DNA from: Haliclona indistincta
Taxonomy: Eukaryota; Porifera; Demospongiae; Haplosclerida; Chalinidae
Direction of reading: 5' to 3'
DNA: 64,000 nt
Assembly: GCA_964017065.1 (NCBI GenBank)
Contig: OZ024788.1
Span: 2,155,021 to 2,219,020 of the forward strand
A model generated the notes under the pieces. The model was not told the DNA's origin and ran no database searches. It saw nothing but the letters and a program-made list of their open reading frames with translations. Each line of letters opens with the position of its first letter. The first letter of the stretch is position 1. The position numbers and the translations under genes were made by a program. Shown here one piece after another: positions 49,283-60,586 of the stretch.

Positions 49283-52200
49283 CTATTGATGTTTGGGAAC
49301 ACATTGTTTAAATTTTTCTGGTACAACGATTAATTCACTGTCACTGTCCGAATCACTTTCACTGTCAGATATCGTGACAACCCTACTGTTATCATGTGCC
49401 TTTCCTGAAATTGGAGGGGTTTGGCAAGTACTGTGACTTGGAACGGGATGAAGTGATGTAAACTTGGTGATAGTAGAATGGTGGTTTACAAGTGTTGCTG
49501 GAGCACTAGAGGTGTCACTGGTCCCTGATATCGTAGTTAGATTCACAGTTGTTGTAGTCGATGGTTGTGAACTAGTTTGTGCTCTTGTCTGGTTATTAGG
49601 GAGTGTCCTCCCATTGTTGGTAGCTGTACTATAAGCACATCTGTGACTTTGCTGCATAAGGATGGACATGTTGCTGTGGGTACTTCTTGTAGAGTAAGTA
49701 GTTGGAGCTAAAGGAGCATGCGAAAAAGTGGTTACCATGGAAGAAAATTTTGGCTTCTTTGTCGGAGGTGAAGGTTGAGAAGGAGGAGTGTGGTTTGGTA
49801 CAGAATGTTTTTGTAAGGAAAGACAAGCTATTTGCTGTGGAGGAATAATACTTGATGATGGTCCTATCACAGTTGGTGGTTGTCCTTGAGTCGTCATTCG
49901 AGGATTATTGGGAAGCTTTATTGAAGAAAGAGAAGTGGTAGCTGGGGAAATGCTTGATGGTTGATAGTGTGTTGGTGCCCTAGGAGTTGCTTTTCCTGAG
50001 TGAGATAGGGGAGAAGTATAAGTTATTGGTGCTGCTGTAGAAGGAGACATTGAGGTGGTGACACACGACGGAGAAAGTTGGTTTGAAGCAGTGTGGTTAT
50101 GCTCAAGTACTGTTGGTTGGTCTACTATAGTTGCCATTGGTTGTGAGTTCACTTGACTTGCTACACTGCTAGTCAGATTTGTAGATGAAGAAGGTTGTGT
50201 TGAAGAGCCACGCAGTGATGAGGTAACTAGAGAAAACAGCTTTGTCCTCTTTGCAGGTGGAGGATGAGCAAAATGTTGAGATTGGTTTGAGAGTAGACAC
50301 TGGTTTTTTGTCTGTTCCTGACATGATGGCTGTTGAATATTCTGTCTTGAAGGAGAAATAGTTTGAGAAGATACGTTGCTGTAGCCTAGCGCTATGTTGG
50401 TGCCTGCAGTTGGTTGTAGATCAGGTCTTCCTGGTCGATGGTTATTGTGAGGTGACATCCCAGCGATAGAAGAATGGTTTCCTGTTCCACTCTCAGACAG
50501 GGGAGTGGCTGCGTATGTTGAGGATCGACAAGAGGGTATGCTCTGTGCTGGGGGTAAGGACTGACATAGTGTTGCTCTGTTTTGTGTCTGTTCAAGACCT
50601 CTGTTTCCTAAAGAAGGAGTTATTGAAGTAGCAAATAGACCTGGTGACGTAGCTAAAGTAGAATGGTTACTCTTGTTCAGTAATGTTGCTAACGTCTGAG
50701 GTATGTTGCTAGGTGTGGCTTGATTTGCGGTTGGTTGTAAATTCACTTGTATTCCAAACTGGCTTTTAATATTTGACTTTTTAGAATGGTTTATGCTTCC
50801 AAAAAGAGAAGACAGTCGTGGTACATTAGCAGATGAGTGAGGGGAGGTGTGGCTAGGAACTGAAGCTGTCTTTACGTCGTGTATTAGTGACTGTTTGTGA
50901 TATGGCGGCCCCAGCTGTGGAGAGGTGCTGCCTGTACCAGATGCTGTAGTTGTGTTCACACTTTGTTGCGGATGAGTTCTTCTTGTTTGCTGATCACTGT
51001 TAGACATGTTTACACTCTCAGGAAGAGAAGTGGGTGTGCATGTTGAATATCGCCAAGAAGGAATGCTTGTACAACATGTAGTTGAGGATGATGGTTGAAT
51101 TTGTGTTGGATTATATTGTGTCTGCGAGTTGATATCTCCCTTTCCTGAAGGAGTTGAATGTCTTGGTCCTGTTGATAGTTGTGGATTTGCTCTTTCTGGT
51201 TGCTTCCTTTTGGGAGATGTCTGCGGCTTGGAGGTGTAGCTAGGGTGTGATGCTGTTACAGTAGTTTTTGATGGTTCCGAGATTGTTCTTGATCTTCTAC
51301 AGTCAGCACATTTTGTAGTAGTTGAAGTAGTGTTATGGGGGACAGTGGCTTGAGATGGTTCTGGGCTCCTTGTATAAGAAGCAAGAGAATTGTGTTTAGT
51401 CTCTGAAGCCATTGATGAGCATTTTGGAGTGGTTTGTTTTTGTGTTTGGTCGAGCCAGGAAGCCACACGTTGAGCAGACAGAGCTACACAAGCATCTTCA
51501 TATACACATTGAGAGGCTTCTTCTGCTTGTTGGTTATTGTGAAGCGATCTATCAACATTAAATAAGTTCCTTACAGCTGTAGAACAGGACGATGATGGTT
51601 GATTTTCTGTTGTCTGTCTGAGAATTCCTTTTCGTTGATGTACCGATGAACAAGTGATGTGGCTTTTTCCTAACGCACTGGCTTGGTTTACAGTTTGTAA
51701 GCTTGCTTCGGAGTTAGTCAGTCCAGGCTTCACTAAATGATTTCCACTCATTTCAGGAGGTAAACTGAAGGTGACTCGAGGGGCTCTTGTTGGAGTAGTC
51801 TGTGTATGGTTGTGAATAGGGAGGTCTTGACTAACAGTTGTTGGCAATAGCTGGCTTAGAGTAGCTTCCTCACCTGAAGCAGGAAGAGAAGCAATTACTG
51901 CTGTTGGTTGTCCTTGGCTACCTATCAATTCGTTGTAATCAGGATCGCCATCAGTTTCAACATCTGTATTGAAAGATAGGTCTAAACTTTTAAAAAGCCG
52001 ATTATAATTCTTTTATAAAAGCTGCTTTTAATTCTGATTTACTGACATTGCATTTACCGGGTTCTCAAACTTATACCCATGAAAATCACAGCTCTTCAAT
52101 ACCTCACATCCTAAATATCATATTCTACACATCCTGACTAAAAAATGGAGTACCTACAGCTGATTTGGAACCTAAACCAAATGTAGCTCGAAAAAACAAA

Positions 52201-53028
52201 TCTAGTGATTCATTCAAAAACTGCACAGCAAGAACCCTGTGCAAATGCACTTACCTCCTCTCCTTCTTTTAACTCCAACTAAAGAACTAGCTTGAGCTGT
52301 ATGAGAAGAGATCGAAACATAATTTTAAAGATATTGTTTTACTATGTGGTTAAAGGATACTTACGTTGGTTAGATGAGCTTGCGGAGTCATCAGGCTTAC
52401 CCAGCTCATCATAATATGTGAAGGTCATGTATACTACAAATGTCCTGCAATTTTCTGGTATTTCTGAGTCACTTGATTGACTTGACGATACCGATTGTCC
52501 AGTAGAATCGTTTTGTGGCTTCTTTTTCTTTCTGCGAGTTGTGGATCCACTTGTAAATGTCCTGTTGACAACTCTTTCGTCAGGATGAAATAGAACATAG
52601 TGATGGAGAAGCATCTGTTCTATGGCTAGTGCGAAATGTTCATGGTTTTTCTTTCCTCTAAGCTTGCCACTAATTTGACTTACTGCATCTCGTGTGAATG
52701 CTCCCAATATTACCATCCCATCTCTGCCTCGTTTTTTTTTACTGTGCCTTTTACAGCGTCTGTATATGCCATTTTCAGAACTGTACTTTCTATTTGAATA
52801 GTAAAATGACTTTCCAATATAGAAGTGTTTTATTTTCTTGTTTGAACCATCTTCCAGCTGTTTTATTGTCTCTTCTAATTGATCAATGATTTTGTCTCTG
52901 ATTTGCACTGTAGATGTCAGTGAGCCTATGTCAGCAAGGTTAAATGCATAGCCTTTAACAGAACCTGTGCAAAGATCTTCGAAGGTTACTGGTTTCGACT
53001 TGTCGCTCTTAGCTGTTGGTGAAGCCAT
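49283..53028 (-). CDS. three-exon GIY-YIG-like protein with 890-residue Ser/Thr/Pro tail
   Basis: Exons 52365-53028, 52255-52296 and 49283-51963, GT-AG with phases that agree; 1128 aa. The ATG at 53028 (MASPTAKSDKSKPVTFEDLC) was chosen because the frame upstream has only a TTG. Domain: Y27 (GYAFN), Y70 (FYIGKSFY), an RRCKRHS version of the Arg/His motif, and E137 (AIEQMLLHHY). A Lys-rich insert (RRKKKKPQ) precedes the last strand. Exon 2 is 42 nt and encodes a basic VKRRRG. Exon 3 opens DVETDGDPD, then the tail: PRVTFSLPP (RVxF-type), QRKGILRQTTEN ([GS]ILR-type), NLS-like PPPAKRTKLF and PPTKKPKFSS. The end is VVTISDSESDSDSDSEL followed by VVPEKFKQ, resembling SIMs next to acidic-kinase sites. 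The large ORF has no ATG start of its own. Confidence 0.8.
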
Positions 53029-54028
53029 GGGCTCTGATATAGTTGATATTTTGTAGACAGCAAACAAAAAAACAAGGATTTATTTTGAACTGCTTTGAAC
53101 ACTAGCACATTTATGACAAAGTGCCATGAAGAATCTTCCAAGTACTAATCATTAATCTCAGCTACTCACTTTAGTATATCTACTGCAGAGTCCAAGAGTT
53201 GTGTTTGCCTAGAAGCCGCTAGCTGAATAAACTGTGTGTGGTCTTGAGCTATGAATAGTAGTATCCAGCGGTCTTTAGCAAAGTCTTGAATCTAATTAAG
53301 CTGCTACTCTTTAGTCTTTAGTTATTATGTCAACAATTAACACATTAGAACCAACAAAACAGTAACCAATATTCAGCTGTTGAACAGATTGAAGAAATAG
53401 CTGATACGCATAATCAATCAGACAATCAGAAATATAAATACTAAGTTATGTTGTGCTTAGATATGTTCAGGACCAGTTGTAGCTATATCAGATGCAAAAG
53501 TAATATCAAGTTTATAAAGCTGACTGTTAATTGTTTATTAGCAAATGAGTTGTATTAATTTGCAATGTATTCACAGAGGTGACCATGAAGCTGTACGTAC
53601 GTTAAAAAGAACAATGTATCTTAGTATGTACGAACGTACTTACTGAGTTTTAAAAGAATGCTTTTTAAAGTTCATTGTGCTCATTTAGCTACAACTGGTC
53701 CTAAAAAATATTTAAGCATAACATAACTTAGTATTTATATTTCTTGATTATGCAGAATGAGATCTGCTAATTCTTGTTCAATCTGTTCAACAGGTGAATA
53801 TTTTGTCACTATAGTTGACATCATGTGCTGATGAGTCATGTCTACTGTTTGGCTTCTGATTTGAATTTTAAACAGTTTCCTGTACAATGTATGTAACTCA
53901 ATACCCTATGAATAATACTAGATCAACTTAGCACCGTTTCAAAACATTTATTTGCTAAGCAACTTTTAATTACAACAACTTTAACTGTAAAAATATAAAA
54001 TATAAAATCTACTCGCATACTACAGTTT
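53029..54028. other. 1-kb intergenic spacer
   Basis: Contains GAGCTATGAATAGTAGTA (53247), shared with 41630. No gene or strong repeat seen. Confidence 0.45.
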
Positions 54029-54928
54029 TCATTGTTTTACGTTTGTATCAAATAATATAGCAAGTTCAAGCATTATCTCATCTATTAGCTCATCCATAGT
54101 ATGTGGTAAAAAGGAGAAAGTCATGTAAATTACATATGCACAGTACGTTGGGCTTGGTGGAGTAGTAGGATTACATGTGTGATCTAGATCATTGTAATCG
54201 AAGTGAACACCTGGAGATGCTTGATTATTATCCTTAGTGTGTTTGGTTGTTCCTCCCTCATTGAATGATTTGTTTACCGTCAGCTTCTCGGTATCAAAGA
54301 TTTGAAAATGATGGATGAGTCTCTGTTCCATTGCCACTGCAAGATGTTCTTGTGACCTTCGTGAACCAGCGGGCAAATCCTCTCTAGTAAAGGCACACAG
54401 TACCACCATCCCTTCAGAGTTTTTTTGGTGTTCACTCCAACGATCATTAATACCTTTCATTGTCGTATTAGTACCTGTCATTGTCCATGTTCTATGATCC
54501 AAACGATCAAAGATTTGATCAAAGATTTGTCCGTCTTTAATACCTACGTATGTCTTTCCAATATATATCTGTCCTATTGTCCTTTTCAATCTTGCTTCTA
54601 GTATAAGTATTGTATCCTTCACATGCTCGATAAGATTTTCCTCCATTCTTACTTTGTCTCTTTCTGCATGGGTAATATCTAGGAGGAAAAAGTAGCGACC
54701 TTCTAATCCTTCTCTAAATGTTGCAGTTTTTTCTGGCTTTTCTGATATCGTTGTCTCTGTTACTGTTCTTGTTGTCATTTTGGCTGTTCCTGGTGCTAAG
54801 TTAGCTGCTTCATCTTGTGTTACCTCTCCTTTTGCTGTTGTTCGAGCTATTGTTTTAATTGTCTTGATTGGTTCAGCTGCTTCAGTTGTTTTCAACGTTT
54901 TTGTTGTCACTGTTGTTGTAGTACTCAT
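54029..54928 (-). CDS. divergent GIY-YIG-like protein with Thr-rich N-terminus
   Basis: 299 aa, single exon, ATG at 54928. Unlike most members it has a 70-residue Thr/Lys/Glu-rich leader (MSTTTTVTTKTLKTTEAAEP) before the domain. The first-strand motif is RYFFLLDI rather than NYSFN. Y-I-G-K-T, DRWSEHQ and AMEQRLIHHF keep the predicted catalytic residues, and the closing strand is AYVIYMTFSF. An insert of about 30 residues (HFDYNDLDHTCNPTTPPSP) precedes that strand. Closest relative: exon 1 of the fusion gene at 31998-32892 (shared MVVLCAFTEDHLPAGSRRSQ-type block). No disordered tail. Possibly closest to the ancestral form, but that is a guess. Confidence 0.82.
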   Translation of the reverse strand: MSTTTTVTTKTLKTTEAAEPIKTIKTIARTTAKGEVTQDEAANLAPGTAKMTTRTVTETTISEKPEKTATFREGLEGRYFFLLDITHAERDKVRMEENLIEHVKDTILILEARLKRTIGQIYIGKTYVGIKDGQIFDQIFDRLDHRTWTMTGTNTTMKGINDRWSEHQKNSEGMVVLCAFTREDLPAGSRRSQEHLAVAMEQRLIHHFQIFDTEKLTVNKSFNEGGTTKHTKDNNQASPGVHFDYNDLDHTCNPTTPPSPTYCAYVIYMTFSFLPHTMDELIDEIMLELAILFDTNVKQ

Positions 54929-55752
54929 CTTGATATAGCTTAACTAACTATAAGCTCAGACGTACAGCTGACAAAATTACTTGTAAAACTGACGAGGTGG
55001 CTGTCGCTAATCTCTGTAATCAACTCAAAGTTACTAAATATGGTACTGTTATTAGCTGAGAGAATGTAGTGTACTAGTATCAGTTGAGAGAGTATTAATG
55101 TACAGAATGAATAGTCCAGTATTGTTACTTACTACATACTGTATATCTGCTGTGTCTACATTGTTGTGCAATATGTTCACATGACGTCTCCTTGTAAGAA
55201 CTAGAATGTGTGACATTTAGGATTTCAAAACTGTCTGCAACAGTTTGTGAATTTTCTTTGTTAGTTGCAAAAACAAGCAGGAAAAACGACTGACTTCCTA
55301 CATCCCTACATTATCAGCTACTATGGGGTTAATCTTGGTAGTGATGCACGGTATTATGCAGCTATTCACCCCACTTGTACCTCTATGCTAAATCACACTA
55401 TGTAGCAGTAGTTGATATTGAATAGCTTTTTTGTTAAAATGTTTGTGTCTATGGTTGAGATGTATGAGAGTTGATTTATGTGTCTATTAGACCATGAATA
55501 TACATGACAGTAGTTGATATTGAATAGCTAGCAAATATTACCATTGTAATGTGGATCTGTGTATAACCATGAGTTTATGTAACATTGTATTGAATTATTG
55601 CTGATGGTTGTGTATCTACGATAGTGTTCTGTTTGACTTTAGTACTTCCTCCTCAAGATGGTGCTGTGCTATGGTTGCTGAATTGTTCCTTAGTGTTAGT
55701 GGTTGTCTACAGGTGCTCTCTTACTAACTGCTAATGAAAGACCCCTCAGCCT
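54929..55752. other. intergenic spacer, partly duplicated
   Basis: 55180-55420 resembles 61180-61430 (TTCACATGACGTCTCCTT, AACTGTCTGCAACAGTTTGTG), another duplicated flank. Confidence 0.6.
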
Positions 55753-57018
55753 TCAATGGTTTGGAAAACTTTGTTTAAACTTTTCAGGTCCTATAACTAT
55801 TTCACAGTCACTGTCTGAATCACTGTCAGATATCGTGACAACCTCACAGATGTCTTGTGCATTTGCCTTTCTTGAAGATGAAGGAGATAAACAAATAATG
55901 TCACTTGGTTCTGCTGGTGATGTAGAGTTGATGATGGAAAAATGGCGGCTTTGACTTGTTGCAAGAGAATGGTATTCGCTGTATGTGGCTGAAGTAGACA
56001 GGTTTGGTCTTTTTGAAGGTCGAGGAGATTTTCCAGCATTAGGAGTGAGGTTTTTAGTCTTGGGAAGAGGGAGGTACCCTGGTAAGCTTGTAGTTAATCG
56101 ATCAGAAGGATTGGTTGGAGATGCTTGATGTCGTGTTGACTTAATTTGTGTCTGCTCATGACATCTCTTTCGTGAGTAAGATACAGGTGTTGTGTGGGTG
56201 TGGCTTTGTTCTAGCATCATAAAACGCGATGTGGTAACTGAGGAATTGTGGTTACTCATGTCAGGAAATGTGTCAAGTGTCTGAGGAATGTTTTGAGGTC
56301 TTGATACTGTTGCTTGGTTCAAAGTTGGCTGTAAATTCACTTCTATGCCTATACTTTGTGACCCTTCAGTTGTAAGAGTAATGCTTACACTCTTTATAGT
56401 TGAAGAATGTGGATTTGAAGTGCCACACGAAGGAGAGGTTACTGGCGAAGTTTGTACATTAAGATATGGTGCTGAAGGAGGAGTTGCTGTATGACGTTGA
56501 CAAGAGGTGTTGCTTGAGCCATATGCTGTGCTTGTGCTCACAGTGTGTGGTAGATTAGCTCTTCCTGCTTGTTGATCATCGTGGGGCAATCTTTCACTAT
56601 TGAAGGCGGGGATTAAATTTCGTGCAGAAGTAAAAGGCTGATGCTGGGGTTGCTTTTCTGGTATCTTTTTCAGTATTCCTCTTCCTCGAGGTGTTGACGG
56701 ACAAGAGGTGTTGCTTTTCACCATGGTTCGCTTGCTTGCTAGCTGGCTATTGAGACCAGCGTCGGGTAAAGGAAGAGAACTGAAGGTGACTTGAGGCCTT
56801 CTTGTTGGTGAAGGAGAGGAAAATTGATGAGCAGGAAAGTTACTTGATAGTAACACTACGTCGTCAGTAGCTGTTAGTGATGGCTGCACACTGTTCATGT
56901 TGCTTGTATCGTTGAGGAATAGTGTTGGTCTCTGAGCAGAGCTTGTGCTTTGATCATGCTCATTTGGTTGTATCGGAAAGGATGGAGAAGTGTCCATTGG
57001 TTCTTCCTCTGAAAAGGT
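55753..57018 (-). pseudogene. tail of the 57.0-kb gene, cut off by an in-frame stop
   Basis: Continues the frame of 57019-57594 without a shift after one TAA codon: TFSEEEP, then MDTSPSFPIQPNEHD, down to the stop at 55753. It has full family tail features: RRPQVTFSS (weak RVxF-type), RGRGILKKIPEKQ (good [GS]ILK-type), SKRPNLS, and the end EVVTISDSDSDSDCEIVI followed by GPEKFKQ, the same terminal motif as 49283-53028. An internal ATG at 56997 could start a headless 414-residue product. Confidence 0.75.
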
Positions 57019-57594
57019 TTAATCTTCGTATCTGAATGCCATGTAGACTGCGTATGCATAAGAAACTTGTTTCGTTGTTGCTCCAGTAGAGAATGTCTCA
57101 TTGACCACAGGCACTTTTGGGTCAGGATGAGAGAGAAGGTAGTGATGGAGGAGCTTCTGTTCCATAGCTAGTGCAAAGTGTTCTTGATGTACTTGACTAC
57201 ATCTCTCTGGCATTGTCTCTCTAGTAATGGCACCCAGTACCACTAACCCATCTCTACCGTAGTTGTGTTTCTTATGGTCCTGCCAGCGACTGCTAATACC
57301 CTTCTTTTTCCATGTGTTACTATTGAGTGGATCAAACTTCAAGTATCCTCCTCCTGGCTTCTTTCTTTGCTTAATAAATGTCTTACCAATGTATATCTTG
57401 GCTATTGTTCTATCTGAATGTAGCTCAAGCTCTCTTACAGTGTCCTCTAGTTGTACTATCAGCCTCTGCTTGATGTCCTCTGCTTTTCTCCGTCCTGATA
57501 GGTCAGCTGGATTGAAGGAGTAGTTTCTAACAGCTCCTGTACACAACAGTTCAAAGTCAGCTCCTCCCTGGGTTGTTTTGCTGACAACAGACAT
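57019..57594 (-). CDS. GIY-YIG-like head ending at an in-frame stop
   Basis: 191 aa from the ATG at 57594 (MSVVSKTTQGGADFELLC); ten more open codons upstream lead only to a TTG. The domain is complete with NYSFN, IYIGKTFI, SRWQDHK and AMEQKLLHHY, and ends RYED then TAA (57019-57021). Member 5 has GAT GTA ACC TTT TCA at this point and this gene has GAT TAA ACC TTT TCA, so the length is unchanged and two substitutions created the stop. It may be a genuine domain-only protein, a stop-readthrough site, or a nonsense-disabled gene. Confidence 0.8.
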   Translation of the reverse strand: MSVVSKTTQGGADFELLCTGAVRNYSFNPADLSGRRKAEDIKQRLIVQLEDTVRELELHSDRTIAKIYIGKTFIKQRKKPGGGYLKFDPLNSNTWKKKGISSRWQDHKKHNYGRDGLVVLGAITRETMPERCSQVHQEHFALAMEQKLLHHYLLSHPDPKVPVVNETFSTGATTKQVSYAYAVYMAFRYED

Positions 57595-58218
57595 GGCACA
57601 GCAGTTCAGTAAGAGTCTACACAAACTATGAAACTGACGCTTCCTGGCTCTAGATTCTGTGTACTTGTACTCTTACAAGTATCAATAATATTATTATAGG
57701 GCAGTATACATGACTGTGGTTTGAGTGTGGCTGTGTATTCAATGTCCCTAATGTTATTATAAACTACATCTATAGAACACAAACTACATAAACTACATCT
57801 ATAGCACTTCTATGTGGTTATGTACCTCTGTGACTATACCATTGTATGCTTTCTGTTTGTTAGTCTCATGACTGTAGTAAAGTACATAGTTGACTGAATG
57901 ATTGTTCATGGCTATGTGATGTAGAATAAATATTATATTGGAGAGATAGATTGTTTAGAATAATGTGAGGACATGGCTGTATAAACTGTTTTTTGACTAT
58001 AGCTATGAGTAGAGATACAGCTGACAGTGTATACTGTTTGACTACTGTGAACTACAATTACAAATCTTGATTTACGTTTAACACTAACAATCGTGCTTAA
58101 AACTGGTTAAACTGAAATTTTGTCTACATCTGGTCTTCATAAAAATCTTTCTAATCTTGATAAATTATATCGGGCATTGTTTTAAATATAATTGTAGCTT
58201 GCTCTGGCTCAGAATATC

Positions 58219-58290
58219 TTATTGATTTTGAAAATCGTACTGTTTTTGCTCAACAGATGAAATTCTCGATTCAAATTGTCTGTTTGTTTG
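58219..58290 (-). pseudogene. small tail relic (VEQKQYDFQNQ)
   Basis: Short minus-strand match to the SSFEQNKQD...DFQNQSD region of the 43526 and 47208 tails, with a stop directly after DFQNQ. Confidence 0.5.
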
Positions 58291-58534
58291 TTGAATACGT
58301 ATACCCTTACGAATACCATTTATAATATCACGAATACCCATGGCTAGAAAAATACAGCTGCTTGCAAAAATCATTAATTTGGTCACACACCACCTTAAGG
58401 GTGTTTTACAATAATAATATATGATGCAGGGACTTGCACTTCTTGGTGTTGCAACTGGAAGGAACATGCATGAAATGGGGAACCCTTACACATTGTGTTA
58501 ATTTCTAACTTGGGGATTAACCTTTGAGCTTATT

Positions 58535-58595
58535 ATGCCTCGGTGGGCGGAGCCACGAGGCATACAGTAGTCGTGTTGTGTGTGTGTGTGTGTGT
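58535..58595. repeat. hairpin GCCTCG...CGAGGC followed by (GT)n
   Basis: ATGCCTCG at 58535 pairs with CGAGGCAT ending at 58563, followed by CAGTAGTCGTG and a GT microsatellite (58577-58595). The architecture recalls the hairpin at 26431-26454, suggesting the terminus of a dispersed element; its other end was not found. Confidence 0.5.
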
Positions 58596-59026
58596 ATCTG
58601 TCCGTTGCCGGCATAGCGCATCGCACGCTAAAAACTAAGCGCTGATATCAGCAACACAGGTAGAAATCGCTATTTGCTCAGAACTGAATTGATAAATTGT
58701 TGGTTCTAAAGCCCCGTTCGTGAGTTATGGCGTGAGATGCTTACCTCGACGGCTGTTCCCGGCTATCTGGACTCCTCTAAAGACAAAACAGTTTACAGCT
58801 GACTGCCTTACAGCTAGTGAGTTCGTTTGTACTACAAAACAGCTTGGTAGGTCCAGCGAAATTCTCTCGAAGGCCTACAGCTCGAGCTTGAGCTCGCCGG
58901 CTTGAGCTACAGTAGTTGCTGATGATCTAGAGTTCTCTGTAGACAAAACTATCCACAGTTGACTGCCTAGAAACTGATAAGTCACAGGATAGCAGCGTAG
59001 GACGCTACTAGTATCTCGCTCGTGTA

Positions 59027-59060
59027 TGTGCTGTGCTGTGCTGTGCTGTGCTGTGCCGTG
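59027..59060. repeat. (CTGTG)n pentanucleotide repeat
   Basis: About six CTGTG units with one variant (CCGTG). Confidence 0.85.
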
Positions 59061-59588
59061 CTCTGCACTCGAATTGAACTTTATAGACACGCCCAGTTGA
59101 ATTAGTGGTCAGCACTGATTGGCTTCTGATTGCATAGTTGCAACCCACTAGCTTATTCTGCAAACAGTGCTGTACTGCAGCTTGTTGCAGTGCTCTTCAG
59201 CTTTAATTTCATCATACAGGAATTGCATTGCATAACTATTATACTGCTGTACAGAATGGTATAACAGCTGCAGTTTGTTGCTGTGTATGTGAAATGGTTG
59301 CATTCCACCGAGGCATCTGCACCTTTGGTGCTTCATTTACATCAGGATTTGATTGCTTACATTGCATTAGAGCGAACGTCAACACTTCAAGGTATTCGCA
59401 TAGCTTACACTAACCAGACACCGAAGACCTACACGTAATATTTCGTGTCTGAGGATTTATGTAATTGTTATCTCAAATAGATTGTATGCACAAAGAATGA
59501 GAGTACTTACTCTTATTGTCTAAAATTTTTGATCACAGTCAAGAGTCATTTACTTATTTTAACTGATTTGTCCAATGGGTGTGGTTGG

Positions 59589-60563
59589 CTATGAACTTGC
59601 TGAATCAAGTAGGGAATTATCTGGTGGTGAATCACCTTGTGGAGGACTATCTCCTAGCATTGAGCCGTTCTCTATTTCATCTTCAGCTCTTGGAGGATCG
59701 TTTTGAGCTTCATGTTCACGTTGCGTACTTTCTGATGCTGAATCACATAGTGTAGCAAATAGTGACTCCAACTGGAAACTATCTAGCGATGAATCTCTTA
59801 GTAGTAACGAGTCGTTTTCTACTTCGTCTTCTGCTCTTAGGGTGTTGCTTGGTTCATTTTGAGCTTCTTGTGTACTTTCTGGTGATGAATCCAGTAGTGA
59901 ATCATCTGGTGGTGAATTGCCTTGTGGAGGACTATCTCCTAGCAATGAGCTGTTTTCTATTTTATCTTCTGCTTTTGAAGTAGAATTTCGAGCATTGAAA
60001 TCACTAGCTTCTTCACATCTAAAGACTATGTAGATAGCATATGCATGGTGGTTGACTTCAGTAAGATGCTCAGTAGTGAATGTCTCATTTGCTACTCTTG
60101 AATCATGAATAAAGAAGGAGTGTTGAAGCAGTCTTTGTTCCATAGCAAGGGCAAGATCTGCTGGTGACATTCGAGATCTTCTGGGCAATGTCTCCCCTGT
60201 AATGGTACACAAAACCACTAGCCCGTCTCGCCCATGATCCTGTCTGTGATGTTGACGCCAGCAACTGCTAATACCAGTCATCTCCCAAGTACTGGGATTG
60301 AGATGATCAAAAGCCACATATCCTTCACCTTGTGCCTGTGGAATGTAAGTCTTCCCGATATACATCTTGGCTATTCTTCTTCTTCTTGCTAGTTCTCTTA
60401 CTGTCCTCTCCATTTGACCTTTCAGTTTCTGCTCCATACTACTGATGGGTGTGTCTGTTCCTAAGTCCACTAGATTGAAGGAGTAGCCTCTGACACTTCC
60501 TGTACATAGTTGACTGAATTCAACTTTATTGATGTCCATGGTGGAGTCTGGTAGGCTTGCCAT
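59589..60563 (-). CDS. GIY-YIG-like protein with acidic SPPQGDSPP repeat tail
   Basis: 324 aa, single exon, ATG at 60563 (MASLPDSTMDINKVEFSQLC). Domain: GYSFN, MYIGKTYI, then SSCWRQHH with Cys for the predicted Arg, and AMEQRLLQHS with Glu kept. The tail is acidic rather than basic. It consists of three imperfect units of about 35 to 55 residues (AEDKIENSSLLGDSPPQGNS, AEDEVENDSLLLRDSS, AEDEIENGSMLGDSPPQGDS) separated by ESTQEAQNEPSN-like linkers. It has no RVxF, ILK or SIM-like motif. The upstream motif AACTATGAATA sits only 13 nt from the ATG. Confidence 0.85.
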   Translation of the reverse strand: MASLPDSTMDINKVEFSQLCTGSVRGYSFNLVDLGTDTPISSMEQKLKGQMERTVRELARRRRIAKMYIGKTYIPQAQGEGYVAFDHLNPSTWEMTGISSCWRQHHRQDHGRDGLVVLCTITGETLPRRSRMSPADLALAMEQRLLQHSFFIHDSRVANETFTTEHLTEVNHHAYAIYIVFRCEEASDFNARNSTSKAEDKIENSSLLGDSPPQGNSPPDDSLLDSSPESTQEAQNEPSNTLRAEDEVENDSLLLRDSSLDSFQLESLFATLCDSASESTQREHEAQNDPPRAEDEIENGSMLGDSPPQGDSPPDNSLLDSASS

Positions 60564-60575
60564 GTAAACGATTTA

Positions 60576-60586
60576 AACTATGAATA
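60576..60586 (-). promoter_or_regulatory. conserved upstream motif TATTCATAGTT
   Basis: 13 nt upstream of the ATG at 60563. If the motif marks the transcription start region, the 5' leader here would be extremely short or the start codon lies further in. Confidence 0.35.

Larger units (their letters stand above)
57595..59588. other. 2-kb intergenic region with relics and repeats
   Basis: 58219-58290 (minus) encodes RISSVEQKQYDFQNQ, matching the C-terminal area of the 43526 gene and thus a tail relic. A hairpin-headed repeat starts at 58535. CTGTG pentamer repeats lie at 59027-59060. An internal CATAAACTACATC duplication occurs near 57770. Confidence 0.5.

Noticed and set aside
49283..51928. 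881-codon ORF as an independent gene
   Set aside because: Its apparent start is a TTG inside an exon. The sequence upstream has a splice acceptor and joins in phase to the head at 52365-53028.
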